Assembly (NCBI RefSeq): GCF_019649055.1
Contig: NW_026570245.1
Location: 186,001-250,000 of the forward strand
Direction of reading: 5' to 3'
DNA length: 64,000 bases
Source: Paramacrobiotus metropolitanus
Taxonomy: Eukaryota > Tardigrada > Eutardigrada > Parachela > Macrobiotidae
Part shown: positions 14,601-26,996 of the stretch, piece after piece
Layout of the letters: every line of letters begins with the position of its first letter
Position numbering within the stretch: position 1 is the first letter of the stretch
Notes under the pieces: generated by a model
Seen by the model: the letters and a program-made list of their open reading frames with translations, nothing else
Database searches by the model: none
What the model was told of the DNA's origin: nothing
Program-made: the position numbers and the translations under genes

Positions 14601-16326
14601 CTCTTGTGGGGCAAAAGATTAGAATAAGACGGAAATAATGGCAATTTGATGAACAACGTAGTATAATGAATCACTGAGCAAGCGGATTTGACAAGACACA
14701 AGATCTATCCTTTGCCGCTGAATTTCGCAGTACTGTGGTTTTCTTTATTTTTGCCATCAGAATTCATTAACAGCCTGTTTATTCAATCTAATACTTTCTC
14801 TATCACTTATTGCTTTGAAATCGACGTCATGAAATGTTTGTTCTAGGGATTGCCTTTGCACGTCCAAATTGATACCCATGAAGATCCTCGCGCGCAAGGC
14901 AAGCCGGTACATCGCGGCTACTGCCAGATCAAAGTTTTCTGCGACAAGGTACACTATTTAAAATTACAGCACTCTTCAAAAAAATTTTGCAGTTCTTGCT
15001 CACCCGTTAATATACATATGACATTCTGCTGTTTGTTTTGTGCGTTACGAATTTGTCAGTTGTAACATGGCTATTTTATAAAAATCTTTAAAAAGCCCTG
15101 CGCAACAACATTGCTGCTATTCATTCATTGTATGAATTATTCTTAGGGTGCGGAGCGGAAAACCCGCGACGAGGAACGGCGCGCCGCCAAGCGGAAGATG
15201 GCGGCGGCCGGGCGCAAGAAGCTGGACGACCTGTACCATCCTCCCCTGGAGCGCTCCGAGTTCTACTCCATGGCTGATCTCATTAAACCGCCCCTGCTCT
15301 TCACCCCGGCCGACGATCTGGACCGGCTGCCGCCCATGGAACTCAGCTGTTTCTACTCGGCCGCCAGCAATACCGACTCCAATTCCAAGATCGATTCCAC
15401 GGAATGCCCCAACACCGCCATCGTCGACAATGTCCTGCCGCCGGCGAAACGGCTCAAAACCATTCCACCTGTTACGGAACGAGGTATGAACTCGTCGAAA
15501 TGTGTCAAACATTGGTGTAGATATTCCAGATTAATTGCGGATACATTATGTAAAGGTCAGCTGTTGTAGTGATGCTATACGTCCGCAAGGACTCCGATGA
15601 AGTCTACACGGCGCTCCATTTGGTGCCTCCGACACTAAAAGGACTGGCGCAAGCGGTACGAAAAATAAATGGTTCGAATTAATCAGGCCGAAATGGAATA
15701 CTAATTCATGTGTTTTTTTTGCAGTTATACCTCAAATATGGTATTGATCCAAATAAGATATCCAAAGTTTATAAAAAGAACTTTAAAGGGTAAGTTCACT
15801 ATTATACAGTGTACAGTTGTACTGATAATCCATTATTTGGAATTCATACAAACTTGTTATGTCTTTGAAATAAAACTGCACTATAATCTTTATTATTTAA
15901 GGCTGTTGCTTACCAAAATTATGATTAGGTCAAAGCCGCTTTCATAAAACAAAAATAAAGCTTCTATTAATCGAGAGCTTCCTCTACTTATGCAACAATG
16001 AGATTCGATAAGTTTTTTAAATGTACCGAAAATTTGTACTGCATGGTGTATGAATTTGCAGTTAGTATATTTACGATTCCCTGATCAGTTTCGATCACCT
16101 TTCAGGCTTTCGCCATAATACTAGCGAGCTTTATTGCAGAGTAACGGTGGAAATGGATGACGATATGTTAGCGTTTTATTCCAACGAGGATTCCTTCGTT
16201 ATCGATGTCCACCACACTCTTAGTGATGATGCAGCGGATTCATTCGACATATTCCTAACCGAAATCATCCCCGATAACCGGCCGAACGATGCGGCTCATT
16301 CCTCATTAAATGGCACAGCGGAATAA
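5672..16326 (+). CDS. grh: Grainyhead transcription factor (CP2/GRH family), 12 coding exons, 813 aa
   Basis: Sequence-specific nuclear transcription factor of epithelial and cuticle programmes. Exons: 5672-5721, 8904-9254, 10925-11573, 12134-12321, 13088-13179, 13468-13538, 14145-14408, 14847-14948, 15147-15483, 15570-15655, 15725-15789, 16140-16326. Every junction is GT-AG and in phase, giving 2,442 nt. Residues 1-412 are a low-complexity, Ser/Thr/Gln/Pro-rich transactivation part. Residues 413 to about 640 form the CP2 immunoglobulin-like DNA-binding domain, with [44 protein letters not shown] and [16 protein letters not shown]. The C-terminal exons ([19 protein letters not shown], then [17 protein letters not shown]) are the dimerisation domain. 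The start is the first ATG of exon 1, whose two spare bases complete the first codon of exon 2. Family identity is certain. Extra exons in the 9255-10924 intron are possible. TAA overlaps an AATAAA. Confidence 0.95.
12009..12059 (+). other. grh: Possible alternative terminal exon of grainyhead
   Basis: A good acceptor (pyrimidine-rich tract then TTACTTCAG) precedes 17 codons that continue the phase-0 frame of exon 3. They read [16 protein letters not shown] and end at TGA (12057-12059). The segment is GC-rich like the real exons and unlike its intron. If used, it would give a roughly 366-residue protein with the transactivation region but no DNA-binding or dimerisation domain. No donor site would let it be a cassette exon in this frame. 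Not needed for the main transcript. Confidence 0.3.
12611..12712. repeat. Imperfect 43-bp inverted repeat with 16-nt loop (hairpin) in a grh intron
   Basis: Left arm 12611-12653 and right arm 12670-12712 are complementary at 38 of 43 positions, with both ends bounded by CCATG/CATGG. Read as minus-strand RNA, three of the five mismatches become G-U wobbles. The size suits either a microRNA-type precursor or a miniature foldback element. It lies in the intron 12322-13087. Confidence 0.6.
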
Positions 16327-17442
16327 ACAAGGGAGGAGAAATTCGACCCAGCTGTATTTTTTTCCTTTTACAAAGTGCAGTTTTTTTTCTCCATTTCATA
16401 ATGCTCTTGTTGATTTCTATCCCGTAGTTATTTTTTTCTCCTTCGAATCTCGTTCTAAGGGAAGATTATTTTGCAGCTAATAATTCTCAGCCGAGGCACT
16501 ATACATTCTCTTATTTTTCTCGTTTAAAAAAAGCGCTAAAATTACTCAGGATTAGAAATTTTTAGTTAAATATTCTTTTTGCTTTAATCGCCGACTGCCG
16601 TCCATCATGTGTACATACGATAAAATGGGGACCACATCTGGAGTGGGATTGTAATTCCATTTTACGCGCAACTGCCTTATTCACATGGGTGACACTTCTT
16701 ACATTTTTTGACAAATTTCGGAAGAAGAATATCGCAATACCAGTGACGCTGCTTTCCGGGGATTATTAATGATTTTCTGCCTTATTCATTTGTCAGAATG
16801 CTACGTCAAAGGGTTGTTTATGTTCTCGGATGTTAGTTTGTGAGTGTGTGTAGCGCAAACGTACCGGTATACTGTTGTGTACTTTCGGTTTCTGTATTAC
16901 TTTTGACAATACTTATATATAAAATTTCTTGTTCCGTAGTTAAATGTTGGATCATGGTGATGTTTCTGTGTAGCTGCTTGGACTTTATAATATAAAAAAA
17001 GTTTCCAGTGCCTGGTGTATACGCTGCTATGGTTGGTTATATTTTTGGAGTCCTGTAGAATACTTACTACCCTAGGTACTGGTTGTGGCTTCTTTGGCTT
17101 TGTGTTTCTTGCGCATAAAATGTTATGGAATAATATGTGTCCTGAATGCCCCCTGCATTCAGAGTGGAGAATAAATCCAAACAGAGATTAAAATGCTTTC
17201 CTGTTTCCAAACGTGGTCTGCATAGGGTGGGCTTGCAGCAGCTGAAGAACTCTGTTTAGCATTCAAACGGAGAGCTACCCAGTAGATATACTGTACGAAT
17301 ATCTATATAATTTACAAAAGGTGCATAATTTCTTCCAAATATATGCACCAATTATAGGCCCAACTACTATGCACCACTACTTTTAAAATGTATACTCTGT
17401 AGCAAACGCTGTATATCACTCTATTATCCGAAGTAAAAGGTC
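16327..17442. other. 3' flank of grainyhead, no gene seen
   Basis: T-rich sequence following the grainyhead stop. It is probably largely the 3' untranslated region, given AATAAA at 16322-16327 and another AATAAA at 17170-17175. I see no coding pattern on either strand. Confidence 0.4.
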
Positions 17443-18106
17443 ATGGGTAACCGAGGCGAGGTAGGTGGAGGATGCTGCACCCAATACGATGACGCTGTGA
17501 CAGCTGAAATGCCAGATACATCGCTGGCTTTTCGCGAGAAGGTGGGTGTGATTTAAGCTGAGAATTTAAGAATAAATGTAAATAACAAATAAAATGGCGC
17601 CACTCGGAGTGGGGTGTTTGACGGTATGGCATTGGTATAATTAGATGTACAATACAGTGACATAAAGCGCTAATACAACAGAAATCCAACTCTTATATTC
17701 ATTCTGGCTTATAAATTTGTTACCATCTCCATTGAATTCTGTGGTAGGCATTTGACACCAATGTATCTACGAGGGCGCTTAAGTATTCTCTAGATCTGCA
17801 AGATTTTAATAAAATTTATCTTATGCGCAGTTGTCACATGAACTTTTACTAAATATACTTCGATGATAACAATACATATATGTCGCATTGCAATTTCGAC
17901 ACTTTATAATGCGCAGCATCGATGTCCTTGTAAATGTTTCTTATGTTCAGACTGGTGTCGGCTGTCCAGTCGCAGGCGTGAAGAATGCAAAGAAAAGGGA
18001 AAAAGATGTAATCGGAGTTGACTTTTTGCCAAATGTAGAAGCCAGAGGGCGTAAGCCGGTCTTTTGTGGATCAAACGCCAGAAAAGTCCATACAGATGAA
18101 GGATGA
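17443..18106 (+). CDS. Tentative two-exon small protein, unknown function (84 aa)
   Basis: I do not recognise this gene. Exon 17443-17541 starts ATGGGTAAC and reads MGNRGEVGGGCCTQYDD and on to AFREK, ending at a donor (AAG/GTGGGT) in phase 0. Exon 17951-18106 follows an acceptor (TTATGTTCAG) in phase 0, begins TGVGCPVAGVKNAKKREKD and ends at TGA. The N-terminal Met-Gly and a Cys-Cys pair could be lipidated, but glutamate at position 6 is a poor myristoylation context. After the TGA the same frame stays open for 12 codons, reading VLDVEEEENEIQ, then TAG. Codon quality of the first exon is plausible, but no homology supports the model. It may be chance. Confidence 0.25.
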
Positions 18107-18626
18107 GTACTGGATGTTGAGGAGGAAGAAAATGAAATTCAATAGTCGCTAAATAACAACATACGGTTTAAACTCAAAAGTACCGCACAATCCAGTAGGA
18201 GGACAAGATATTAAACGAACGACCTCCCTGTTCTTTGTAAAGTCTGTCGATTATCCGAATATTCTGGCTCCTATCTTAGTACCTACTCAGTAGGCAGTAC
18301 CGCACCTTAATTCCATAGTCCATACCGACGCATTAAATATTTAAGGCATATAAAGCTGCTTTAGTGATGTTCTTTATAGCATCGTTGCTTCGTTAACCGT
18401 CACTAATTTACTCCAGTCCGCGTTAAATCTGTTCCTAAAGATCGTAATCCTTAACGTGTGGGTTATGAATAGCGACTGCATTCGCAAACAGCGGGGTGAC
18501 TATACAGCATACAACTGATCTTCGGACGGGGCTTCCCGATTACAGCTAATTAAAACACAACCCGCTGAGGTGTTCTACGCACTCGCAAAAGTGGACTAAA
18601 ATCCGCGCCCGCACCTTATTGCGCTG

Positions 18627-18633
18627 TATAAAA
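18627..18633 (+). promoter_or_regulatory. TATA box of the peptide-precursor gene
   Basis: TATAAAA lies 92 bases before the ATG at 18725. A start site about 30 bases downstream would give a leader of roughly 65-70 bases with no need for splicing. This supports 18725-19123 as a compact intronless gene. Confidence 0.45.
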
Positions 18634-18724
18634 TTCTCGATGCTTAATTCGTTTTTCCACCAGTATCCACAGACAGCGACGGAAGCAGACGATCGTTCTT
18701 TCATGACCTTTGTCAGTTCCCACA

Positions 18725-19123
18725 ATGCGTTGCAGTGTATGCTGGCGGTATAACGCCAACGCCGTGATTATCGGCCTGACGACGGTATTGTGTTGGGTTA
18801 ATGGATATTTTGTCAACGGCCTGTCAACTGGATATCGTCCGGCCACGATGCAGTTTTTACCCGACAGCGGGATGAACGCCAAGCGATTTCCCACCGGCCG
18901 CGGCATGGCAGCGATGGCGGCATGGCGACCGCCCTACGGGACCCACTGGACATTCCTCCCGTCCAAAACGCATCCGGCGTTTAATCACCGGGTGTTTCGC
19001 CAGCCGGTCCGCGCCGCTAAAGGGCAAGCTAAAAACGATCCGGCCATGCAGATTCCGCGGCCGCGCATCGGGTCGTTTGAGGTGCCGGATGTTAATGTGC
19101 TGTTACGTCTGCCGGGAAGATGA
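18725..19123 (+). CDS. Candidate secreted neuropeptide precursor, single exon, 132 aa
   Basis: The ATG (context CCCACAATGC) opens an uninterrupted GC-rich frame after a TATA box. Residues 1 to about 33 look like a signal peptide: basic start, then hydrophobic NAVIIGLTTVLCWVNG. The rest is rich in Pro, Arg, Met and aromatic residues and has one Lys-Arg site after about residue 54. The protein ends VPDVNVLLRLPGR, where a final Gly-Arg is the usual substrate for C-terminal amidation. The tail resembles the NxLLxLP core of PDF-type peptides and, more loosely, the DVxxxLR tail of myosuppressin, but it fits neither consensus fully. A secreted, processed peptide is inferred; the family is unresolved. 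Confidence 0.55.
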   Translation: MRCSVCWRYNANAVIIGLTTVLCWVNGYFVNGLSTGYRPATMQFLPDSGMNAKRFPTGRGMAAMAAWRPPYGTHWTFLPSKTHPAFNHRVFRQPVRAAKGQAKNDPAMQIPRPRIGSFEVPDVNVLLRLPGR

Positions 19124-19206
19124 GATTCGCCCGGAATCCAGACTGTTTTATGCGTCTTGTTCAGGTTTTTTCTTTACTCTGCTTGGTGTGTATATCAGTT
19201 TGCACG

Positions 19207-19220
19207 AATGACCGGTCATT
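19207..19220. repeat. 14-bp perfect palindrome containing ACCGGT
   Basis: AATGACCGGTCATT reads the same on both strands and lies about 85 bases after the stop codon of the peptide-precursor gene. It could be a dimeric factor site or a chance palindrome. Confidence 0.5.
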
Positions 19221-19589
19221 TTTTACCGGCCATATTTGGCTTTTTATTACTTAGTTCGAAGAAATCTGATACGTAAAACTAAACGCTAAATATATGAATA
19301 ACGAAGTCATAATCTATTAAATGTTGTCTGTTCCTTGATGTCCATTACGTGCAAGAAAGCGTTGGCGTTTGAAATGAACACAGGTAAATTCAAATTTTGA
19401 CGACGATATTCGATTACAGAAATTCTTCTGGCTTTTATTTTTCACCGTTCTTGTAATTATATCAACACCGGTAAAGCCAGTAAATGCTTCGGAGCTGCAA
19501 AATCAAACTCCATAACAAGAGATTTTTAAAACGTGGAAAACAATCACAGAATTCACGTAAAGAGCAATACAAAAACAATACAATGCCCG

Positions 19590-21414
19590 TTACAATATTC
19601 TTACATGCACACCAATTGTTTCATCGTATTTGACGTTGCCAGAGCGGTACACCGGTTCATCGTTTTCGTACCATTCTTTCACATTGAATTCCGGAAGGAA
19701 AAAATTGCATTCACGCGCTGTCGACGTGTCAGAGTCTACAATAAGAAAGATGCATCGTAAGAGCTAATGTTATAAATTCTTACGATAAGGGACATCATGT
19801 TCACAGAAAGGATAAGGAAAACCGACACAAACATCTACATACATGACAAATTTACGCAGTATTTGGATAAAATTAATCGAAAGAATTTTCCCAACACCGC
19901 ACTTGCTCGCCACTGTACCTGAACCATGAACGGCGTTCCTTGTGTCGGTTAATCCGAATCTTCCACGAAGTGAATCTGGGTGTGTGAGCTTTGTCCTGAT
20001 AAAGTAACGGGCTGTCGTAGTGCAAAGGTGAAAAGGACACAATTGTACTCTCCTGAACATGTGAGAACGCTAAAGTTAAATATTTATCCGGTATATACGG
20101 CATAAACATTTTTATTCTACATTATTCTACACCAATGCGCAGATTACCTTCAAGGCAGAAGAAGGTAAATGGACACTGTGGACGGGAAAGCACCAACAGA
20201 AATTTTTTCCATACTTAAACAACGGTTACGACACGACGTCCAGGATTTGATTCTTACTTTACGTATTATAATTAACCGCAATTTACCAAATACGTATGTA
20301 CTTGTACAACTACACAAGGGAAAGAAAAACGAATACAAACCTGGATACTTTTGTAGGCCCCATTAATGTTCTCCAGTGAGAAATTGCGTTTATCCGGGCA
20401 AGAATTTTAACAATTATCGGTCCACTGCAAATGCCAGGTGTTAAAATGCAGTGTTAAACATCTTTATTCTTCGACAATAATAACCCGCAATGTAAGTGCT
20501 AATGTACCAGCTTCTGAGTTCCCGCCAACTTTAAGCATTTACCGGAATTAAAGAATGCAAGCGATCATCCTAGCAAACAGTATATTTAAATATGAAAATG
20601 TCCTCTCTCTCTCATACTGGCAATAAATATTCGTTCTGCAAAGTCTTCAAGAAAATTAAAATAAAAACAGTAGAGATTCCCTTTTTCGATATAAACACCT
20701 AATAAAATAGGCCAACAAGAGGAACTTATACTTTGTAATTTATTAGGCAGAGCGGCACAGCTAAGGATTTGTGCGAAAAAAATCTTCGTCTTTACCGAAG
20801 TTTACAGGGATTGAAACTAACCAATAGTTTTCACTTTAATAAACCATAAAAAAACCTTAAACCATTTCTTTCCAATTAGTACTAATTAATTATTAATTAA
20901 CATACCTATTTAATCATTACTGATAATAGAAAATATCATTGCCCAAAAAGTGGAACATAAAAAAACTCAAAAACGTTTCGCTTCACAAACCTGGCCATCA
21001 TTTCGACCGCACGCTGATAAAAAAACCGCCCTGCAACTCCGTGATACAGTATGGCATCCGTAGTAAAAATTCCTGAAGAAAAATCAGCATTGCAAACCTT
21101 TATGCTCAGCGTAGAATTGCGAAGCTTCGTCCTTGGAAAGGTATATTTCTTTATTCCGCACAACATAAAATCCCTCCTTGAGGATCGCTTCGTCGATACC
21201 CTTCCAAACAGCATGCAAAACTGGATAATTATCCCAGGGTAAATTAATCTGCGCGGCTTACCTGAACAACAAACGGCTGAGAAACCGCATGGGGTTTCAC
21301 GATGGCCAGCGTAAGCTGCATCGGACTAATGGCATCTGACGCACTTGCCACAGTCCGCACAAGCGATAATTTCTGCCTCTGGAAGAATCTTTGAATATTT
21401 CTCCACCGTAACAT
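19590..21414 (-). CDS. NME6: Nucleoside diphosphate kinase, NME6 type, six exons, 200 aa
   Basis: NDP kinase-fold protein of the mitochondrial NME6 group. Exons in gene order: 21414-21262, 21200-21098, 21030-20991, 20424-20341, 19995-19919, 19735-19590. All phases join (603 nt). The N-terminus MLRWRNIQRFFQRQK is arginine-rich without acidic residues, a typical mitochondrial presequence. It is followed by MQLTLAIVKPHAVSQP, EGFYVVRNKE, the NME6 hallmark GRFFYQRAVEMMASGP, HWRTLMGPTKV, then HPDSLRGRFGLTDTRN and VHGSDS with the catalytic histidine. The C-terminal FFLPEFNVKEWYENDEP matches the NME6 tail. The first ATG follows an in-frame stop by two codons. The exon 2 acceptor (GGAAG) is set by alignment length. 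Canonical KPDA is KPHA here. Confidence 0.92.
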
Positions 21415-22041
21415 TCTTTAAAAATCATCACCGTTGTCAAAAGCAACTGTTGTGCAACCAGCAACATGGAAACAAAGGCAGATCAGATTCAGAGATGCTC
21501 AGGAGAAACCATAAAATGTCCAAACTTCCAAAAATCAAAACTAAACCAGGGTCTTCTTCATGCAGCTTCCTGTCGCAACCAACAGTATCAGTTTACATTT
21601 TCCAGTAGTTGGTCAGTCCACAAGTTCAGGGCCCAGCTGAAGAAAAATATCGCGGGATCATAAGCGAAAAAAGGAACAAGTTACAAAATGCAAACAAAAG
21701 TCACAGAACCAAAGAAACTTAGAAATCCGAAAAACGGGACAGCTGAGAGATTGCGAAAGCGACTTTCAAAGTAAGGTGCCGTAGTCAGCATTTTCACAAG
21801 CCCGAAACTAAATCGCAGCAGCATGGAAGCGCAGGCGGTTGGCAGGCGGCAACGTGTCGCTCCGCCCCTTATCTGGCACCGCTGCTATCGATCAGTTTTG
21901 CATTTTCCTGGATGTTTCGATCCTTTTCCTTACATCAATTCTCCCAAACTGCCCCAGTGTGGTTATGTGCCAGATTGCATTTTTATAAACAAAAATCAGC
22001 GTTATTATCCCTTGGATTACCATTTCACTGCGCACGCTTTT
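21415..22041. promoter_or_regulatory. Shared intergenic region between divergent NME6 and LYPLA genes
   Basis: About 630 bases separate the start codons of NME6 (minus) and the thioesterase (plus). The two leaders and promoters must share it. No clear TATA box or conserved element was identified. The open frame from 21823 that runs into the thioesterase exon does not look like family sequence. Confidence 0.45.
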
Positions 22042-24427
<2,386 letters not shown>

Positions 24428-25036
24428 AGAAAAAGTTTGCTTGAAGCTGCACGCTCCATGTCTTGTACTGTGGCTATTCGCGTTGCGTTTGACGCGGATG
24501 AATTATACTGGTATTTCTGTATGTATGAATACGAATGTTCTCCCGATTCTGGTATTGAACTCCGATGAATTTTTGATTAGTTTATTCGTTTCTGCTCCTG
24601 TGATTGTGTGTTTTTGGATTATGGTTGTCATCGAAATTAAATTAATGCAAGCCTCACCATCAAGAGTTTTGATTGCCAAGCTTATCCACTTCCACACATT
24701 CACAAACGGGTTCTGAAAAGTAATACGAGTATGTATTTTGTGATTCGTAGTGCAAAGGACGGAACATACAGATTCGTAAAGCAACCATTGTCCTAATCGA
24801 TTGCATATGCACTGTGCAGTGGTAATTTTGTTTGGAAACATACCTGTTGTACAAATTGTACATTTATTATGCACTAGAGGCATTTGAACTTTACATAATA
24901 TCATACACTAAGCATTACGGTAATTTCTGGAAGCATTACTTTTTTATTCCAGTGCACACTATCTCCTCAATAATTAGAAACGATGCTTCCGTCGCGATTA
25001 AAGAACTTAATTAGCTAATATCGCATGTTTTTTGTT
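24428..25036. other. Convergent intergenic region, no gene seen
   Basis: This gap separates the 3' end of the thioesterase (plus) from the 3' end of the GH16-like gene (minus). Open frames on both strands, including a long minus-strand one at 24503-24904, have no motif or splice logic. The L1-type gene's AATAAA lies at 25036-25041 on the minus strand, at the right edge. Confidence 0.4.
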
Positions 25037-26291
25037 TTATTGCCAGCGATGAACGGTAACTTCTTCGATTATTAAAAACGATGGTAGCGTCGCAAACAAA
25101 ACACTCGGTAGACCTTCATACCATCCACCAACCGAACTGCTCATCTCCAGATGCATGGGAACATGCGGTAGGAGGGGCCGGTTGTCGGTCACGGCGAAAT
25201 TCTCCGGCTGGCCATCCTGCGGATTCACGTAAAATTTGAGCTGTTGATCATCCCACAGAATCTTAAACCGATTGAAACCCATGGCAAAACTCCCGGGAAT
25301 GGTCACTTCAATCCCATCATGCTGGACACTGTGCATTTCGTAGGAGGACTGCACCATAAAGGTCACCCGGTTGGGGACATCCCCACGGTACAGAATGTCG
25401 ATGCGGTGCTGGCAGGGATCGTTGCAGTAGTCCGGGATCAGCGAGAGGACGGCGGAGACACCATGGCCCAGCGGCATCTGCACCGTCCATTCCACTTCCC
25501 CGTACGTGAAGGAGAACTTGTCACGGGTGTCAACATGCGAGGTGGTGAAGTTCTTCCACGAGGTCTCGTTCGTTATCAGGAACATTTTATGCTCCTCTGC
25601 AAAGATTGCCCAAAATCTATATTTATGCATGAGGTGTTGTGCAATGAAATGAAGGAACAATGTTGACTACGAAAACGACCACATGAAATGTTTACACTAG
25701 CGTAGTGTATAGGCTTGGATTTGTGTGACAGTCTCTTTGAGCATTGAGCAGCCATCCATTGGCATTATCCATTATCGAAGCGTTTAGACTTTAGAGACGC
25801 TCAATAACTTTTTTAAACCATGCTTAAAAATAATCAAAGTAAATCCTATGTTTTGCCTAATCGTTATTTGAAACGTTATGTACTGCCTTGTAACCGGTTT
25901 GCAATTTACTGCAATTAAACCGCCATTTGACGTGTTAAATAACTGTTAATTAAAGAATTTTTGGCGGAAAAATTCTGTGACAGCAAAATCACGTCTGAAT
26001 TTTTTTCTACTACGTATATAAAGCATATATTGCCTTATTTGGCTAAATAATAATTGTTTTGTGTATCTTACTTTCCCAGACATTGGTAACGACAGGCTGC
26101 ACGAGCACATGTTCGGATCCAACCGGGCCATTGCTGGTCAATGTTGCCGTCGCTGCGTCGGCCACGTTCCATTTGGTGACATCTATTCTGTCGTCTTCGA
26201 AACGGTCAGCGAAGATCTCCACTCTTTCCCAGGCATCACTTAGGATAAAATGCTGCGTAAAGTAAAGCGCTACTATACCCAACAGGAACAT
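25037..26291 (-). CDS. GH16-like protein without catalytic glutamates, copy 1 (membrane-anchored form)
   Basis: Two coding exons, 26291-26072 and 25596-25037 (259 aa), join in phase through ...VWE/KEHKMFL. The N-terminal half has WERVEIFADRFEDD then TKWN, the entry strand of GH16 jelly-roll domains. The second exon has KFSFTYGEVEWTVQMP, LSLIPDYCNDPC, FNRFKILWDDQQLKFYVN and HLEMSSSVGGWYEGLP, all GH16/laminarinase positions. The active-site EIDIE is RIDIL here, so nucleophile and acid/base are missing; a binding role is inferred. The frame is open upstream of 26291 to an acceptor before 26374, which would add a cytoplasmic tail before the hydrophobic segment (IALISCAVMFLLGIVALYF). That would make a type II membrane protein; otherwise this segment is a signal peptide. 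Paralogue of 32132-33014. AATAAA overlaps the stop. Confidence 0.75.
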
Positions 26292-26374
26292 CACAGCACA
26301 GGAAATGAGCGCTATTTTATTAAGTAGCGAATAATCCTGCTTATGGTGCAGCGGGTGTAAGACTTCTTTCCCGC

Positions 26375-26996
26375 CTGGCAAGAATTCAATATTATATTAT
26401 GAAGTGACAAAAGTTTTTATTTCTGTATTTTACACATGTCTAAAATAATGTAGCTGTACTTTGCAATTATGTGCAGTGTGCATGCAATTATACGAAAATT
26501 TCTATATCTATATTCGTAACTACATTGATTTAGTACCTAACCGCATTACTCTGTTAGAGAATCTCAGAATGATTACTAACGACATGATGATAGCGACGTT
26601 TGATAACACGATTAATTGTAAAAATGGGAGATACACTTGCGTCGATAGTGCCGCTGCATTTTCTGTGCAATAAATCGAAAAGAGACAAAACCCGTCGTCA
26701 TGCGCAGAAGTACCTAGTACTATCGATAAGCCGGTACGCTTTACGTGCGAGTATTAACCGTTCTTCGGCAACTGTTGCAGAAACACTATAAATGCGATCG
26801 CAGATGAACGCGACCGGTATTTTGCAGATACATTGATTCGTCGCATAAATTAAGAAACTGATTTTTTCTTGTTTTATTATCTTTAAGATCGCTATCAGAA
26901 TTTATACGCCATTTTGTTTTAAGTAATCATATTATGGAAACTGTTTTTACGTTAAGGTAAATTTGACGTGGAATCTGAAGCCAAAGAACCACTGCA
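26375..26996. other. Gap between GH16-like copy 1 and receptor 1
   Basis: AT-rich. An upstream exon or leader of the GH16-like gene is expected here, because an acceptor (TTCTTGCCAG) precedes 26374 and no in-frame ATG lies between it and 26291. I could not find a donor with the needed phase that joins convincingly. Confidence 0.35.

Noticed and set aside
19770-20109. Overlapping minus-strand frames read as independent small proteins
   Set aside because: They are partly exon 5 of NME6 extended into introns; only 19919-19995 is coding.
20169-20366. Plus-strand 65-residue frame with a GTATGT donor
   Set aside because: It is antisense to NME6 exon 4, which explains the sequence better.
21823-22041. 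N-terminal extension of the thioesterase from the ATG at 21823
   Set aside because: The extra 73 residues have no family counterpart and look like leader sequence.
24503-24904. 133-residue minus-strand frame
   Set aside because: It lies in the convergent 3' intergenic region, with low-quality codon pattern and no motif.
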